64,000 bases of DNA from Betaproteobacteria bacterium (GTDB lineage: Bacteria; Pseudomonadota; Gammaproteobacteria; Burkholderiales; Rhodocyclaceae), in NCBI GenBank assembly GCA_016234745.1, contig JACRAR010000037.1, forward strand, positions 1 through 64,000. The letters run 5' to 3'. Positions 27,582 to 35,667 of the stretch are shown here, piece after piece. A program made the translations under genes and the position numbers. The stretch's first letter is position 1. Every line of letters starts with the position of its first letter. The notes below the pieces were generated by a model, which saw nothing but the letters and a program-made list of their open reading frames with translations, searched no databases and was not told where the DNA came from.

Positions 27582-27686
27582 CGGTCTTTTCCCTGTCTGA
27601 ATTTTTAACTTACTAATTTTAAATGAATAAATTTTCGGGAACGGTAATTGCTGAACCACCCGAATTCGTGCAATCGGAGCCCCAAA

Positions 27687-28889
27687 ATGGAGAATCTTAA
27701 GAACCCCGCTGATGTCCTGTTCATCTTGCTCGGCGCCATCATGATTCTGGCGATGCATGCCGGCTTCGCATTCCTCGAGTTGGGCACCGTCCGCAAGAAA
27801 AACCAGATCAATGCCCTGGTCAAGATCCTGGTTGATTTCTCGGTTTCCACGCTGGCCTATTTTTTCATCGGTTACGCCATCGCCTATGGCGTGAATTTTT
27901 TTGCGGGGGCGGAAACGCTGGCGTTGAAGAACGGTTACGAACTGGTGAAATTTTTCTTTCTGCTGACTTTCGCAGCCGCGATTCCCGCCATTGTCTCCGG
28001 CGGCATTGCCGAGCGTGCCCGCTTTTATCCGCAGCTCGCGGCGACCTTCCTGCTGGTCGGCTTCGTCTATCCGCTGTATGAGGGGATCGCCTGGAACCAT
28101 GCGTTCGGCATACAGGCGTGGCTGCAATCTGCCTTTGCCGAAGAGTTTCACGATTTTGCCGGCTCCGTCGTCGTGCATGCTGTAGGCGGCTGGGTTGGCC
28201 TTGCCGCTGTGTTGCTACTTGGTGCGAGGCGCGGCCGCTATCACAAGGATGGCGGCATCTCCGCCCACCCGCCTTCGAGCATTCCTTTCCTGGCGCTCGG
28301 CGCCTGGGTGCTGACCGTTGGTTGGTTTGGCTTCAATGTCATGAGTGCGCAGACGCTGGATAAAATTTCCGGGCTGGTGGCCATGAATTCGCTCATGGCC
28401 ATGGTGGGTGGCACGCTTATGGCTCTGGTCGCCGGCAAGAACGACCCAGGCTTCGTGCACAACGGACCGCTGGCCGGCCTGGTTGCAGTGTGTGCCGGTT
28501 CCGATCTGATGCATCCGCTTGGCGCTCTGGTGACGGGCGGGGTCGCCGGCGGCTTGTTCGTCTGGATGTTTACCCTGACGCAGAATCGCTGGAAGATCGA
28601 CGATGTGCTCGGAGTCTGGCCGCTGCACGGACTTTGCGGCGCCTGGGGCGGGATCGCCGCCGGGATATTCGGCGCCAAGTCGCTCGGCGGTATCGGCGGC
28701 GTCAGTCTGGTCTCGCAACTGATCGGTACCGGCCTGGGTATCTTGATTGCACTGGCTGGAGGTTTCCTGATCTATGGCTCGATAAAGAAGATCGTGGGTA
28801 TTCGCCTGGAGCCGGAAGCGGAATTCGATGGTGCCGACTTGTCGATACACAACATCACCTCATCGCCGGAGCGCGAAACTTTGTGGTGA
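27687..28889 (+). CDS. amt: Ammonium transporter (Amt family)
   Basis: 400 residues, about eleven membrane helices. Amt signatures: 'LILAMHAGFAFLELG', 'SGGIAERARF', 'EGIAWNHAFG', 'HAVGGWVGLAA' (pore His region), 'GWFGFNVMSA' and 'HGLCGAWGGIAAGIF' (second pore His). No separate signal peptide, suggesting a short Amt subtype. CGGAG (27674-27678) supports the ATG at 27687 rather than 27648. A Tn7-like element begins nine bases after its stop codon, so the gene end may act as the attachment region. No glnK partner is nearby. Confidence 0.93.
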   Translation: MENLKNPADVLFILLGAIMILAMHAGFAFLELGTVRKKNQINALVKILVDFSVSTLAYFFIGYAIAYGVNFFAGAETLALKNGYELVKFFFLLTFAAAIPAIVSGGIAERARFYPQLAATFLLVGFVYPLYEGIAWNHAFGIQAWLQSAFAEEFHDFAGSVVVHAVGGWVGLAAVLLLGARRGRYHKDGGISAHPPSSIPFLALGAWVLTVGWFGFNVMSAQTLDKISGLVAMNSLMAMVGGTLMALVAGKNDPGFVHNGPLAGLVAVCAGSDLMHPLGALVTGGVAGGLFVWMFTLTQNRWKIDDVLGVWPLHGLCGAWGGIAAGIFGAKSLGGIGGVSLVSQLIGTGLGILIALAGGFLIYGSIKKIVGIRLEPEAEFDGADLSIHNITSSPERETLW

Positions 28890-28897
28890 GACGGTTA

Positions 28898-28943
28898 TGA
28901 TAGGAAACAATAAAGTCTGTCGGGCGAGAATAAAGTCTGTCGG
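28898..28943 (+). repeat. Tn7-like R-type end: two adjacent TnsB sites
   Basis: The terminal site (28898-28923) and a second copy sharing AATAAAGTCTGTCGG (28929-28943) lie head to tail about 20 bp apart. Closely packed sites are typical of the Tn7 right end. Confidence 0.8.
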
Positions 28944-28960
28944 ATAGATTGGTAGGTAAA

Positions 28961-28994
28961 GCGAAGCCCGGCAATTGCCGGGCTTCGCCTTTTT
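28961..28994 (+). terminator. Terminator just inside the transposon end
   Basis: A perfect 28-bp palindrome (14-bp arms starting GCGAAGCCCGGCAA) followed by a T run. It faces transcription coming from amt. The second, decayed element has a similar hairpin at the same position (57894-57925), so it belongs to the transposon family. Confidence 0.85.
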
Positions 28995-29094
28995 CACTAT
29001 TCAGCCTCAACGCCGTTCGAATCGTCTCTTCGATCCGTTCGCTATACCGTCCCCAGTTGACACTCGTCGTGGTCTATTTCCGAAAAGGCTTCTA

Positions 29095-31062
29095 TCAAGC
29101 CTGCTGTTTGTAGGGGGTTAGGAGCAGCACAATCTTCGCATCCGTCAGATCCTTTGGTATGGTCTTGTCGAAGACGCAATGGATGGCAACCGGCGGCCCC
29201 TTGAGGCTCGCTTTTCTCCACAGCCTCCCAAGGCTCGCCTTTATCTGGTCACCGCTCTCAAAGCACACGCGCTGTGCCGTCCCTGCCGTCAAGTGTTGCA
29301 TCAGCAGTCCATTTTGGCTGGAAGCTTGAGCGTCTGGCAACCGTGCCCGCTCCAGCTTGCCCGAGAGCCATTCGCTGAAGTGCGATGTCAGGCTCAAGGT
29401 CGTCGTTGTCGGGGGCTTCTTCTTTGATGCTGCGCCGCCATCAGCTGGGTCTGGTTTAGGCATATGGCGTCCTTGCACGATAATCACTGAAGCCCAATGC
29501 TCCTTAGTGGCATCAAATTCCTTCTGGAACCCGTTTTTGCCGATCAGGACGAGCTTTGCGCGATAAGCTGTCACGGAAGGCGGTGCGACGGGCTGACCAA
29601 TTCGCCCCACTCGCTGAGTCAAGTCTTCTTGACGTGCGAGCGCCGCGATGGGTTTCAATCGAGCCAGTCGCTTAATATCATCTTTTCGCTCCGACAGCTC
29701 TGCCAATTCCGGTGTCGTGGGATTCACGAAATCCCAGCGCGCCAAGTAGTACCTGCGCGCATCGCCAAAGGGTATGCCGACCAGGTCGCCAGACTCATAC
29801 GCTGTCCGATAGAACGCGAGTGCCACGTCGCTTATCTCTTGCGGAATGCAACGTAGGCACAATACCGAGGTCTTTTGACTGGAGCTGGGTCTTGCGAGGT
29901 CACAACTCTGATCGACTACGAGAAGGAACTCCTTCGGCGTGCCGTCCCCATTCAATTTTGCGAAGAGATCACCCAACTGGACCGGTGAACTCTTGGTCTC
30001 CGGGATGTCATCAGTGATGTCAAGCCGCATCACCGATCGCAAGTGCATCTCAGCCAGCCGACTGCTGGGAGGTACTGTCCCAGGAAATGCGCTGTGCCCA
30101 ATCAAGTCTGGAAGTTGCGTCGCCAAGGCGCGCATTCCTGCGTCCTCGAGGAGGTCGCTTGCAAGCGACTCTGAGACTAGCCATGACAGGTAATCGGGCA
30201 GCCTGGCCTCTTCGACAGCAAGCTCAGCCTCATGAAGTAGCGCGATTTCCGAAGGCTCTATCTTCGACAGGTTGTGGCGCAGCGCTGTCGCTGCGCGGAT
30301 GGCACCTAACCAAAACTCGTCGAGCATGTGTGCCCAAGCCTGTTTGCCCTGGTAGCCCTCAAGCATGCGGTTGAGCTTCGGCGCCATCTGCTGAGTAATC
30401 TGGTTCTTCTCGATGAAGCAGAAGAAGTCCGCTCGAAGTCCGGTGCGCTCCTTAAATGTGCCCTGTTGATCTGCCGCCCCCGGCCTCGACGACATCAGGA
30501 CAACCATAGGGTATTGCTTGAGAGTGCCGCGCTGTCTCGCATCAATGATCAGGTGAGCAAGCTCTGCCGCACGCTCAAGTGACCGCGCTGAGTCCAGCTC
30601 ATCTTTAAGGTAGAAGTCTAAGAAGATGAGCTGGTATCCGCTGATGTCTAGTGCTGTCTGGTCAAATTTAGGCACTCGAGCGACGCGCCATTTCTGCCCA
30701 TTCAGGAAGGTATCAAGGCCTTCAAGTTCGCCCCGCTTCTGCTCTATGTCGGCGGCATATTCATGAAAGAGTGTATCCTCCAGCCAGGACCAGGCCTGCC
30801 TCTCTCGCAGAGTCCACAGCCGCCCGACGATGGCTGCGTCCTGAAGGAGATCCTCAAGGTGCTGCGGAATAGTAGGGTCAAGTGCGTCGCGGTGAAACTC
30901 CTTCTTCACCTGCGACAGCCTCTTCGGGACATCAAGTAGAGTGTTCTGAAACCGAGTTACGGCTTCGCCATTGATATCGGCAGGATCAGCCGGTGCATAG
31001 GCATCGTCGATCACGACCACCTTCTTTAATGGTTTGACGAGCGCCTCTTCAAGAGCCTCCAT
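29095..31062 (-). CDS. Receiver-domain protein partnered with a dual-GHKL ATPase (possible defence module)
   Basis: 655 residues. The N-terminal ~230 residues look like a response receiver: 'KKVVVIDDAYAP' (acidic pair), 'GYQLIFLDFYLKDE' (candidate phospho-Asp), 'MVVLMSSRP' and 'FFCFIEKNQ' (Lys), but interrupted by a ~100-residue insert after the first strand. The remaining ~400 residues have no recognised DNA-binding or enzyme motif, apart from a 'LLVVDQSCDLARPS' segment that may hold a metal or cysteine site. It starts inside the end of the ATPase gene (14-bp overlap), so the two proteins are co-translated and probably form a phosphorelay or effector pair. Pairs like this occur in mobile-element conflict systems; the function here is inference. 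Confidence 0.6.
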   Translation of the reverse strand: MEALEEALVKPLKKVVVIDDAYAPADPADINGEAVTRFQNTLLDVPKRLSQVKKEFHRDALDPTIPQHLEDLLQDAAIVGRLWTLRERQAWSWLEDTLFHEYAADIEQKRGELEGLDTFLNGQKWRVARVPKFDQTALDISGYQLIFLDFYLKDELDSARSLERAAELAHLIIDARQRGTLKQYPMVVLMSSRPGAADQQGTFKERTGLRADFFCFIEKNQITQQMAPKLNRMLEGYQGKQAWAHMLDEFWLGAIRAATALRHNLSKIEPSEIALLHEAELAVEEARLPDYLSWLVSESLASDLLEDAGMRALATQLPDLIGHSAFPGTVPPSSRLAEMHLRSVMRLDITDDIPETKSSPVQLGDLFAKLNGDGTPKEFLLVVDQSCDLARPSSSQKTSVLCLRCIPQEISDVALAFYRTAYESGDLVGIPFGDARRYYLARWDFVNPTTPELAELSERKDDIKRLARLKPIAALARQEDLTQRVGRIGQPVAPPSVTAYRAKLVLIGKNGFQKEFDATKEHWASVIIVQGRHMPKPDPADGGAASKKKPPTTTTLSLTSHFSEWLSGKLERARLPDAQASSQNGLLMQHLTAGTAQRVCFESGDQIKASLGRLWRKASLKGPPVAIHCVFDKTIPKDLTDAKIVLLLTPYKQQA

Positions 31063-33433
31063 CGCTTGCCCCTCCGTAGCTCACGACAAATCCATGATGG
31101 ACCCGGTCTTCATCGGCTTCCGCAAGAGCGATTTCCATCGCATTGCCTTCCGCAAGCTTCTTCGCGATATACAAGCCCATACCGCGACCTTCGTCAGAAG
31201 GCTTGGTTGTGAAGAACGCATTGAATACTTCGTCGCCGCGATCTTCCGGGATTCCGGGGCCATTGTCCAAAACGGCGAATGAGTTGGATGCCCTGTCAAG
31301 GCTAAAGCTAATGACAGGCTCAAACTTCGTCGTCGTCGCAAGCAGCTTGAGCCAATAGACCGAGTTGGAGATGAAGTTCTCCACGATCTGAAGAATCTGT
31401 CCGCGAACGGCCTTGATCGGCACGGGCGTCTTGCCTAGTCCGGCCAGGTCAACCGTGATCTCGTGACGCGCGAACTGCGGCTCGTGCATCTCCGCAACGT
31501 CCCGTAGCATCTGGACTAAGTCAAACGATTCCTTCCTTTGGCGCCCCGGCGTCGATAACGGATCCAGGACTCGAATTCGCCTCTCCAGAGTGCTCAATTG
31601 ATCTCGCAGGTTCCGGAGTTGCCGGTTCTCGGTGGCGTTGCTCGGCTTGTAGGTCTGCAGCAGCTTCAAGGCGTTTGCGGACAGTCGCGCCAATTCATGG
31701 AAGATGAATTCCGTCATCAAGCCGACGCCCGCGAGGTGGACATACTTGTCCATGTCAACCTCATAGGCGCGCACAGTCATCTTCGAACGCTCCCAGGCTT
31801 CGGACATGTCCGTCATGCGGGCAAGAAGAGTGTTGATCGCAGCGATGTCCTCCGGAGCCTGGACTTTGGTCCTCAGGTGCTGAACCTGCTTCAACGCCTG
31901 TTTTTGGGCCTCCTCAAGGCGTTTCTCTAGCTGCCGAAACTCCTTCGCCGGCGACTCGCCCTGCGCTTCCTCAACAGCATCGAGGTAGCTCTTGAACTCC
32001 ACCACAAGGATGTGACGTAACAGCGCAATCAGGGCTGACTTCTCTTCCGTGTCGCGCAAGCCTTCCCGATTGGTCTGATCCTGCAGGTGTGGATTGCCCC
32101 GGTTGGAGATGCGAACTGCACCCACCAACTGCTTCCGGTTCATCTTGTAGCCTTGGGCGGCCAAAGCGATGCCGTCCAAATCAAGCCAGTCGTCGCGCGG
32201 TTCCGCGTACGGATACACGCGATAGTGATCGCGATACAGCAGCAATCCGCCCCCCCAGTGCTTCAACCATTGCAGGGCTGTTTCGTAGCCATCAGGCTTG
32301 TCGATGCGAAGCTTCTGTCGGTTGAACCAATGCGCTTCCATGTCAAAGGCGCCAAGGCTCGCAAGCCCCTGCATCAGCGTGCCCGCAGGCTGGAACACCT
32401 CGCCCGTCTTTGGGCGCTTGCCCTTCAAGGCCAGCTTGCTGAGGAGATGCAATCCCTCGAGGCAAAACGTCTTGCTTTGCCCGTAGGCCTTGTATGTCAC
32501 CTCGCCAGATAGGACAGGTTGGCCGTCAGCATCAAGCGCAAAACTCGCAGAGCATCGGGCATGCGCGTATGTGAGCTGGCGCGTCTGAAACGATGGGATG
32601 TCGACTGAATGCCCATTAAAGTAAAGCCGCACATTCGGGCGGCTGAATGTAATGAGAAACGGATCCACCAACTTGGCGAAATCTGTCTTCGCAAGAGACT
32701 CCATCTTTTCGATCGACCACTCGCTTATTAAGTTAGACATGCGGATGGCCGTGCCGTGGTCGGATGCCTTGTTCTTCTTCGGCCCAATGTTGGGAGCAGC
32801 AGGAAACTCGTCTAGGTTGAGGTGCGGATTGCGCTTGATCGCGGACCAATCGATTGCTAATTCGTGCAGCGCTTTATCACCCTTCTTGGACGTCAAGACG
32901 CGAAGCTGATCGCCAAGGCGCACAGCAGAGAGACGGCCGATACCCTTTTCCCCGAGCACCGTGTGGGCGCTGCTGCGCAGTCGTTCATCCAGGCGGTGAG
33001 TGGTGCCAATCGTGAGATAAACGCCACTTAGATCCTCGAACGACATGCCGCTACCGTCGTCAGTAATCTCAACCCAATTGAATCGTATGTAGGCGGCATC
33101 CAAAGCCTGGATGTAGTCGCCATTCGACGGCGACAGTGCCAGCTCTAGAAAAGCATCACGGTCCGCGTTAGCTGCTGTGGGCTCTACGCTGGCCTCAAGC
33201 ATTTGACGGACCGTGTCTCGAGAGAGACTTTCCTTCTGCAGGGCTGATCGCTCAAGCCTTTGGCGAATGCTGAGGTATTCACTGCGCGGCAGTGTGACGC
33301 AAACGTGTACTTCAATGCGCGTTGCCCGCGCATCTAAGGAGTTCTTCACCAACTCGTATATCGCAATCTGGTCGGAGCTGATCAATTCCGCACCAAGTTC
33401 AAGGAGGACGCGAGCTTTGACTGTTATAGCCAC
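31049..33433 (-). CDS. Large ATP-binding protein with two GHKL (HSP90/histidine-kinase) domains
   Basis: 794 residues. The N-terminal GHKL ATPase of HSP90/MORC type shows 'IAIYELVKNSLDARATRIEV', 'DDGSGMSFEDLSGVYLTIGTTHR' and 'LGEKGIGRLSAVRLG'. The middle is helical with a long coiled region (about 480-530). The C-terminal kinase core has a HisKA-like helix with 'EFIFHELARLSANALKLL' (candidate His) and HATPase boxes 'VENFISNSVYW', 'DNGPGIPEDRGDEV' and 'GRGMGLYIAKKLA'. It is soluble, with no membrane segments. Overlaps the receiver gene downstream. Two ATPase modules in one chain is unusual for a sensor kinase and suggests a conformational switch feeding a phosphotransfer step. Confidence 0.7.
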   Translation of the reverse strand: MAITVKARVLLELGAELISSDQIAIYELVKNSLDARATRIEVHVCVTLPRSEYLSIRQRLERSALQKESLSRDTVRQMLEASVEPTAANADRDAFLELALSPSNGDYIQALDAAYIRFNWVEITDDGSGMSFEDLSGVYLTIGTTHRLDERLRSSAHTVLGEKGIGRLSAVRLGDQLRVLTSKKGDKALHELAIDWSAIKRNPHLNLDEFPAAPNIGPKKNKASDHGTAIRMSNLISEWSIEKMESLAKTDFAKLVDPFLITFSRPNVRLYFNGHSVDIPSFQTRQLTYAHARCSASFALDADGQPVLSGEVTYKAYGQSKTFCLEGLHLLSKLALKGKRPKTGEVFQPAGTLMQGLASLGAFDMEAHWFNRQKLRIDKPDGYETALQWLKHWGGGLLLYRDHYRVYPYAEPRDDWLDLDGIALAAQGYKMNRKQLVGAVRISNRGNPHLQDQTNREGLRDTEEKSALIALLRHILVVEFKSYLDAVEEAQGESPAKEFRQLEKRLEEAQKQALKQVQHLRTKVQAPEDIAAINTLLARMTDMSEAWERSKMTVRAYEVDMDKYVHLAGVGLMTEFIFHELARLSANALKLLQTYKPSNATENRQLRNLRDQLSTLERRIRVLDPLSTPGRQRKESFDLVQMLRDVAEMHEPQFARHEITVDLAGLGKTPVPIKAVRGQILQIVENFISNSVYWLKLLATTTKFEPVISFSLDRASNSFAVLDNGPGIPEDRGDEVFNAFFTTKPSDEGRGMGLYIAKKLAEGNAMEIALAEADEDRVHHGFVVSYGGASDGGS

Positions 33434-33535
33434 AAGAAATTACCTATCGTTGCGAGAACGAAGCGCCAAAATAACATGGTGGCGTTAGACGCGGAAAGTT
33501 TGGGCCCGACATGACAACTCTATGTCCAACAGTAG

Positions 33536-34498
33536 CTACAACTGACACCATCGGACGCGCGGGAAGGTCTCCTGGAGCCATGCCAACGGCACTGTTTCCA
33601 TGATGTGGGTGCTTAGCGTCGTACGGCTGCCAGCACCGGAAATCCTTAGATTAGCCACCTTCGCGCGTTGCCCAAGAATGAATGATGCTGCCGAGCTGTC
33701 GATGGTCGGTGCTCTTTCGAGAATCTCCGCCGCAATTTGGGCATAGCGCAGAAGGATGGCTGCCGCGGCCGCGCTTTGGGGTGCTGTACGTTCCTCTATC
33801 GTAGCTTCCAAAAAGTGGTGGGGGCAGCGCTCGAAAGAATCGTGGCCACCAGCGGATAACAATGGCGTCGCGTGTGTGCCGCAGCAGTGGACGCCCGGTA
33901 GATGGTGGCTACAGCGCCAGTAGGAAAACTTCCAGAAGGCAAGGTCCTCTTCGACGCACTGGCGGCAGAACAGTGCGTGTTTGCTATCGATCCGGAACGG
34001 TGCCCGACGCTGGTAGGCACGCAGATGTCTGCCGGCACGGCCGGGCTTGTTTTGCTTCAGGTCGCCCAAGGTATCGAAGAAAGGCGTCAGCGTATGACTC
34101 CGAATCAGGTCCTGTGGAGCAATGCCTAATACGGCGGCAGCGCATTGCACGAAATCCGGATCGTCGCCCAATGATGGCATCTTCTGTTTTCCGAGTGTCA
34201 GCAGCAAATGTTCAGCGTCCCGGATGTTTGACCGGCAATTGACCGCCGCTACCCGGCCGCGCCATCCCTGAAGAATTTCGTTGGGGAGAAGCGCTGGAAT
34301 CGTGGGCTCGAAATCTCTTGCTATGACAGACCCCTTATCGGACGGGAAAGGTGCGGGATTCGAGCGTCCAATTTCAAGGCCCAAGACTTCACTGAGTCCG
34401 CGACCAAACTGGTCGATATTCTGCCGAGACGAGGCCGCATTTCTTAGTGCCTCAGGTAGGACCAAAAAGAATTGATCAAGTTTACCCAAGTCATCCAT
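33536..34498 (-). CDS. tniQ: TniQ/TnsD-family target-site protein
   Basis: 320 residues with the TniQ zinc signature 'ALFCRQCVEEDLAFWKFSYW', 'RCSHHLPGVHCCGTHATPLL' (CxxC ... CxxH ... C.H) and 'FERCPHH'. TniQ proteins choose the target and recruit TnsC. The first ~70 residues before 'PALLPNEILQGWRGR' are atypical for the family, and it is shorter than Tn7 TnsD (about 500 residues). It is encoded five bases after the XRE regulator and on the strand opposite to tnsABC, so target choice and transposase are under separate promoters. Confidence 0.85.
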   Translation of the reverse strand: MDDLGKLDQFFLVLPEALRNAASSRQNIDQFGRGLSEVLGLEIGRSNPAPFPSDKGSVIARDFEPTIPALLPNEILQGWRGRVAAVNCRSNIRDAEHLLLTLGKQKMPSLGDDPDFVQCAAAVLGIAPQDLIRSHTLTPFFDTLGDLKQNKPGRAGRHLRAYQRRAPFRIDSKHALFCRQCVEEDLAFWKFSYWRCSHHLPGVHCCGTHATPLLSAGGHDSFERCPHHFLEATIEERTAPQSAAAAAILLRYAQIAAEILERAPTIDSSAASFILGQRAKVANLRISGAGSRTTLSTHIMETVPLAWLQETFPRVRWCQL

Positions 34499-34503
34499 AG
34501 CGC

Positions 34504-34977
34504 TTAAGCTTTCACGATATTGGCAATATTGGCGACGTTGCCAGGGATCAGGGTTGCCAGGTCGAAATTGGCCGGCAAACTTCCTAGCTCCACTTGGACC
34601 AAACAGCTCCGCAATACTCGATAAAGAACGCGACGACTTTCCGCGCCCAGCCGCCTATCCGGCTGTGCCTCCGCGTAGGCTTCAATTAACTCAAAGGCTT
34701 TCTTGTCGATGCGCTCTTCTTGCTCCGTCGTTAGTTGGCCTGTTCCCAAGCGGACCCCTAAGAGAAGGTAGGCCAGGTCAACACCTAGGTTGGCGATTCC
34801 GGAAAGGTATCGGGTAGTCGGGGCTGTCGATTCATTCTCATATTGGATTTGCGAGAGTCGGCCCACACCGCCAGCCTCGGCGAACTCTGCTTGGGTCTTA
34901 CCCAGACGTTTGCGCTCTTCCTTTAGCCGCAGGCCGAAGCCTGACGGGATGCCTTGGTTCCAGGATCCAGTTTTCAT
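34504..34977 (-). CDS. XRE-family regulator co-transcribed with tniQ
   Basis: 157 residues. N-terminal helix-turn-helix 'GLRLKEERKRLGKTQAEFAEAGG' with 'RLSQIQYENES...TRYLSGIANLGVDLAYLLLG', typical of phage-like repressors; the C-terminal half is helical and probably dimerises. The frame is open up to 35130, but the ATG at 34977 gives the natural N-terminus. Divergent from the Cro-like gene and tnsABC, it probably controls the shared region that contains an inverted repeat at 35033-35053. Confidence 0.8.
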   Translation of the reverse strand: MKTGSWNQGIPSGFGLRLKEERKRLGKTQAEFAEAGGVGRLSQIQYENESTAPTTRYLSGIANLGVDLAYLLLGVRLGTGQLTTEQEERIDKKAFELIEAYAEAQPDRRLGAESRRVLYRVLRSCLVQVELGSLPANFDLATLIPGNVANIANIVKA

Positions 34978-35032
34978 TTGTAGAGATATGTGATGAACAG
35001 TAGATACAAGACTACATACTATCGAATTCCTG

Positions 35033-35067
35033 TTATCATGTCCAGTATGATAAACATCTGGTATAAT
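35033..35067 (+). promoter_or_regulatory. Operator palindrome and -10 box between the two transposon regulators
   Basis: TTATCAT (35033-35039) and ATGATAA (35047-35053) form perfect 7-bp arms around a 7-base spacer. A TATAAT (35062-35067) follows on the plus strand; the palindrome covers the -35 region. Binding by the XRE or Cro-like protein would switch the tns side on or off. Confidence 0.55.
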
Positions 35068-35071
35068 TATC

Positions 35072-35353
35072 TTGTCATCCCGGCTTCGTGACCCTATTGG
35101 CGTTCGTACACTGTTCGCGGATACGGGCATTTCAGTTGCCGAATGGGCGCGGGTTCAGGGATTTTCGACGGGCTTGGTCTATCAGGTAATAGAGGGACGC
35201 CGGAAGTGCCTGCGTGGGCAGAGTCACCGGATTGCTATTGCATTGGGGCTAAAGGAAGGTTTAACGCTTGAGATGAACGAATTAATTGAACGGCTGAAGT
35301 CGGGCGATATGCCTTCGTCGGCCACCACCGTAGGAGGAAATAGACCCGAGTAA
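35072..35353 (+). CDS. Small Cro-like DNA-binding protein
   Basis: 93 residues. 'IGVRTLFADTGISVAEWARVQGFSTGLVYQVIEGRRKCLRGQ' fits a compact helix-turn-helix seen in phage and transposon regulators. The only start seen is TTG at 35072, five bases after a TATAAT, which would make the transcript almost leaderless or means another promoter is used. Divergent from the XRE gene, in the arrangement of a repressor/Cro pair. Confidence 0.6.
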   Translation: MSSRLRDPIGVRTLFADTGISVAEWARVQGFSTGLVYQVIEGRRKCLRGQSHRIAIALGLKEGLTLEMNELIERLKSGDMPSSATTVGGNRPE

Positions 35354-35541
35354 ACGAAAAACCGAACCCCCATTTCTGAAAGATTCGGCTCTCGCCTTGC
35401 CGTAGCAAGGAGTACTTCTTTAGGTCACGCTAAGAGTATCTCCAAGTTCGGCGGGCAAGTCAAGCATTTTGTCTGCTGAAATGTGCGGAACGGTGTTCTG
35501 TGTTCATTAAGACAGACATTCTTGACCGTTTGGAGGTACTC
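35354..35541 (+). other. Leader region before tnsA
   Basis: No annotated gene. It has an imperfect CCGAA/TTCGG hairpin (about 35365-35390) and no clear promoter; tnsABC may be read from the operator upstream. Confidence 0.3.
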
Positions 35542-35667
35542 ATGGCTTCAATTCGCCCATTTGGCGCTGTGGCGCCATCGAATGCTCGGCGTGCTTGTAA
35601 CGAATGGCTCCCGTCGTTCCCCGGACGTAATCCGCTTCCGTGCGCTGGGAGCCAGTCATGGCGCTAA
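35542..35667 (+). CDS. Possible 41-residue leader peptide overlapping the tnsA start
   Basis: ATG with a strong Shine-Dalgarno (GGAGGT, 35533-35538 region, about four bases away) opens 41 codons that run through the tnsA start codon at 35658 and stop ten bases later. The peptide (MASIRPFGAVAPSN...) resembles nothing I know. The layout suggests translational coupling that meters TnsA. Short and unproven. Confidence 0.4.
   Translation: MASIRPFGAVAPSNARRACNEWLPSFPGRNPLPCAGSQSWR

Noticed and set aside
28893-28897. Perfect 5-bp target duplication for the Tn7-like element
   Set aside because: Left flank GGTTA and the bases after the far end (A)GTTA agree only at four positions, so the duplication is not claimed as exact.
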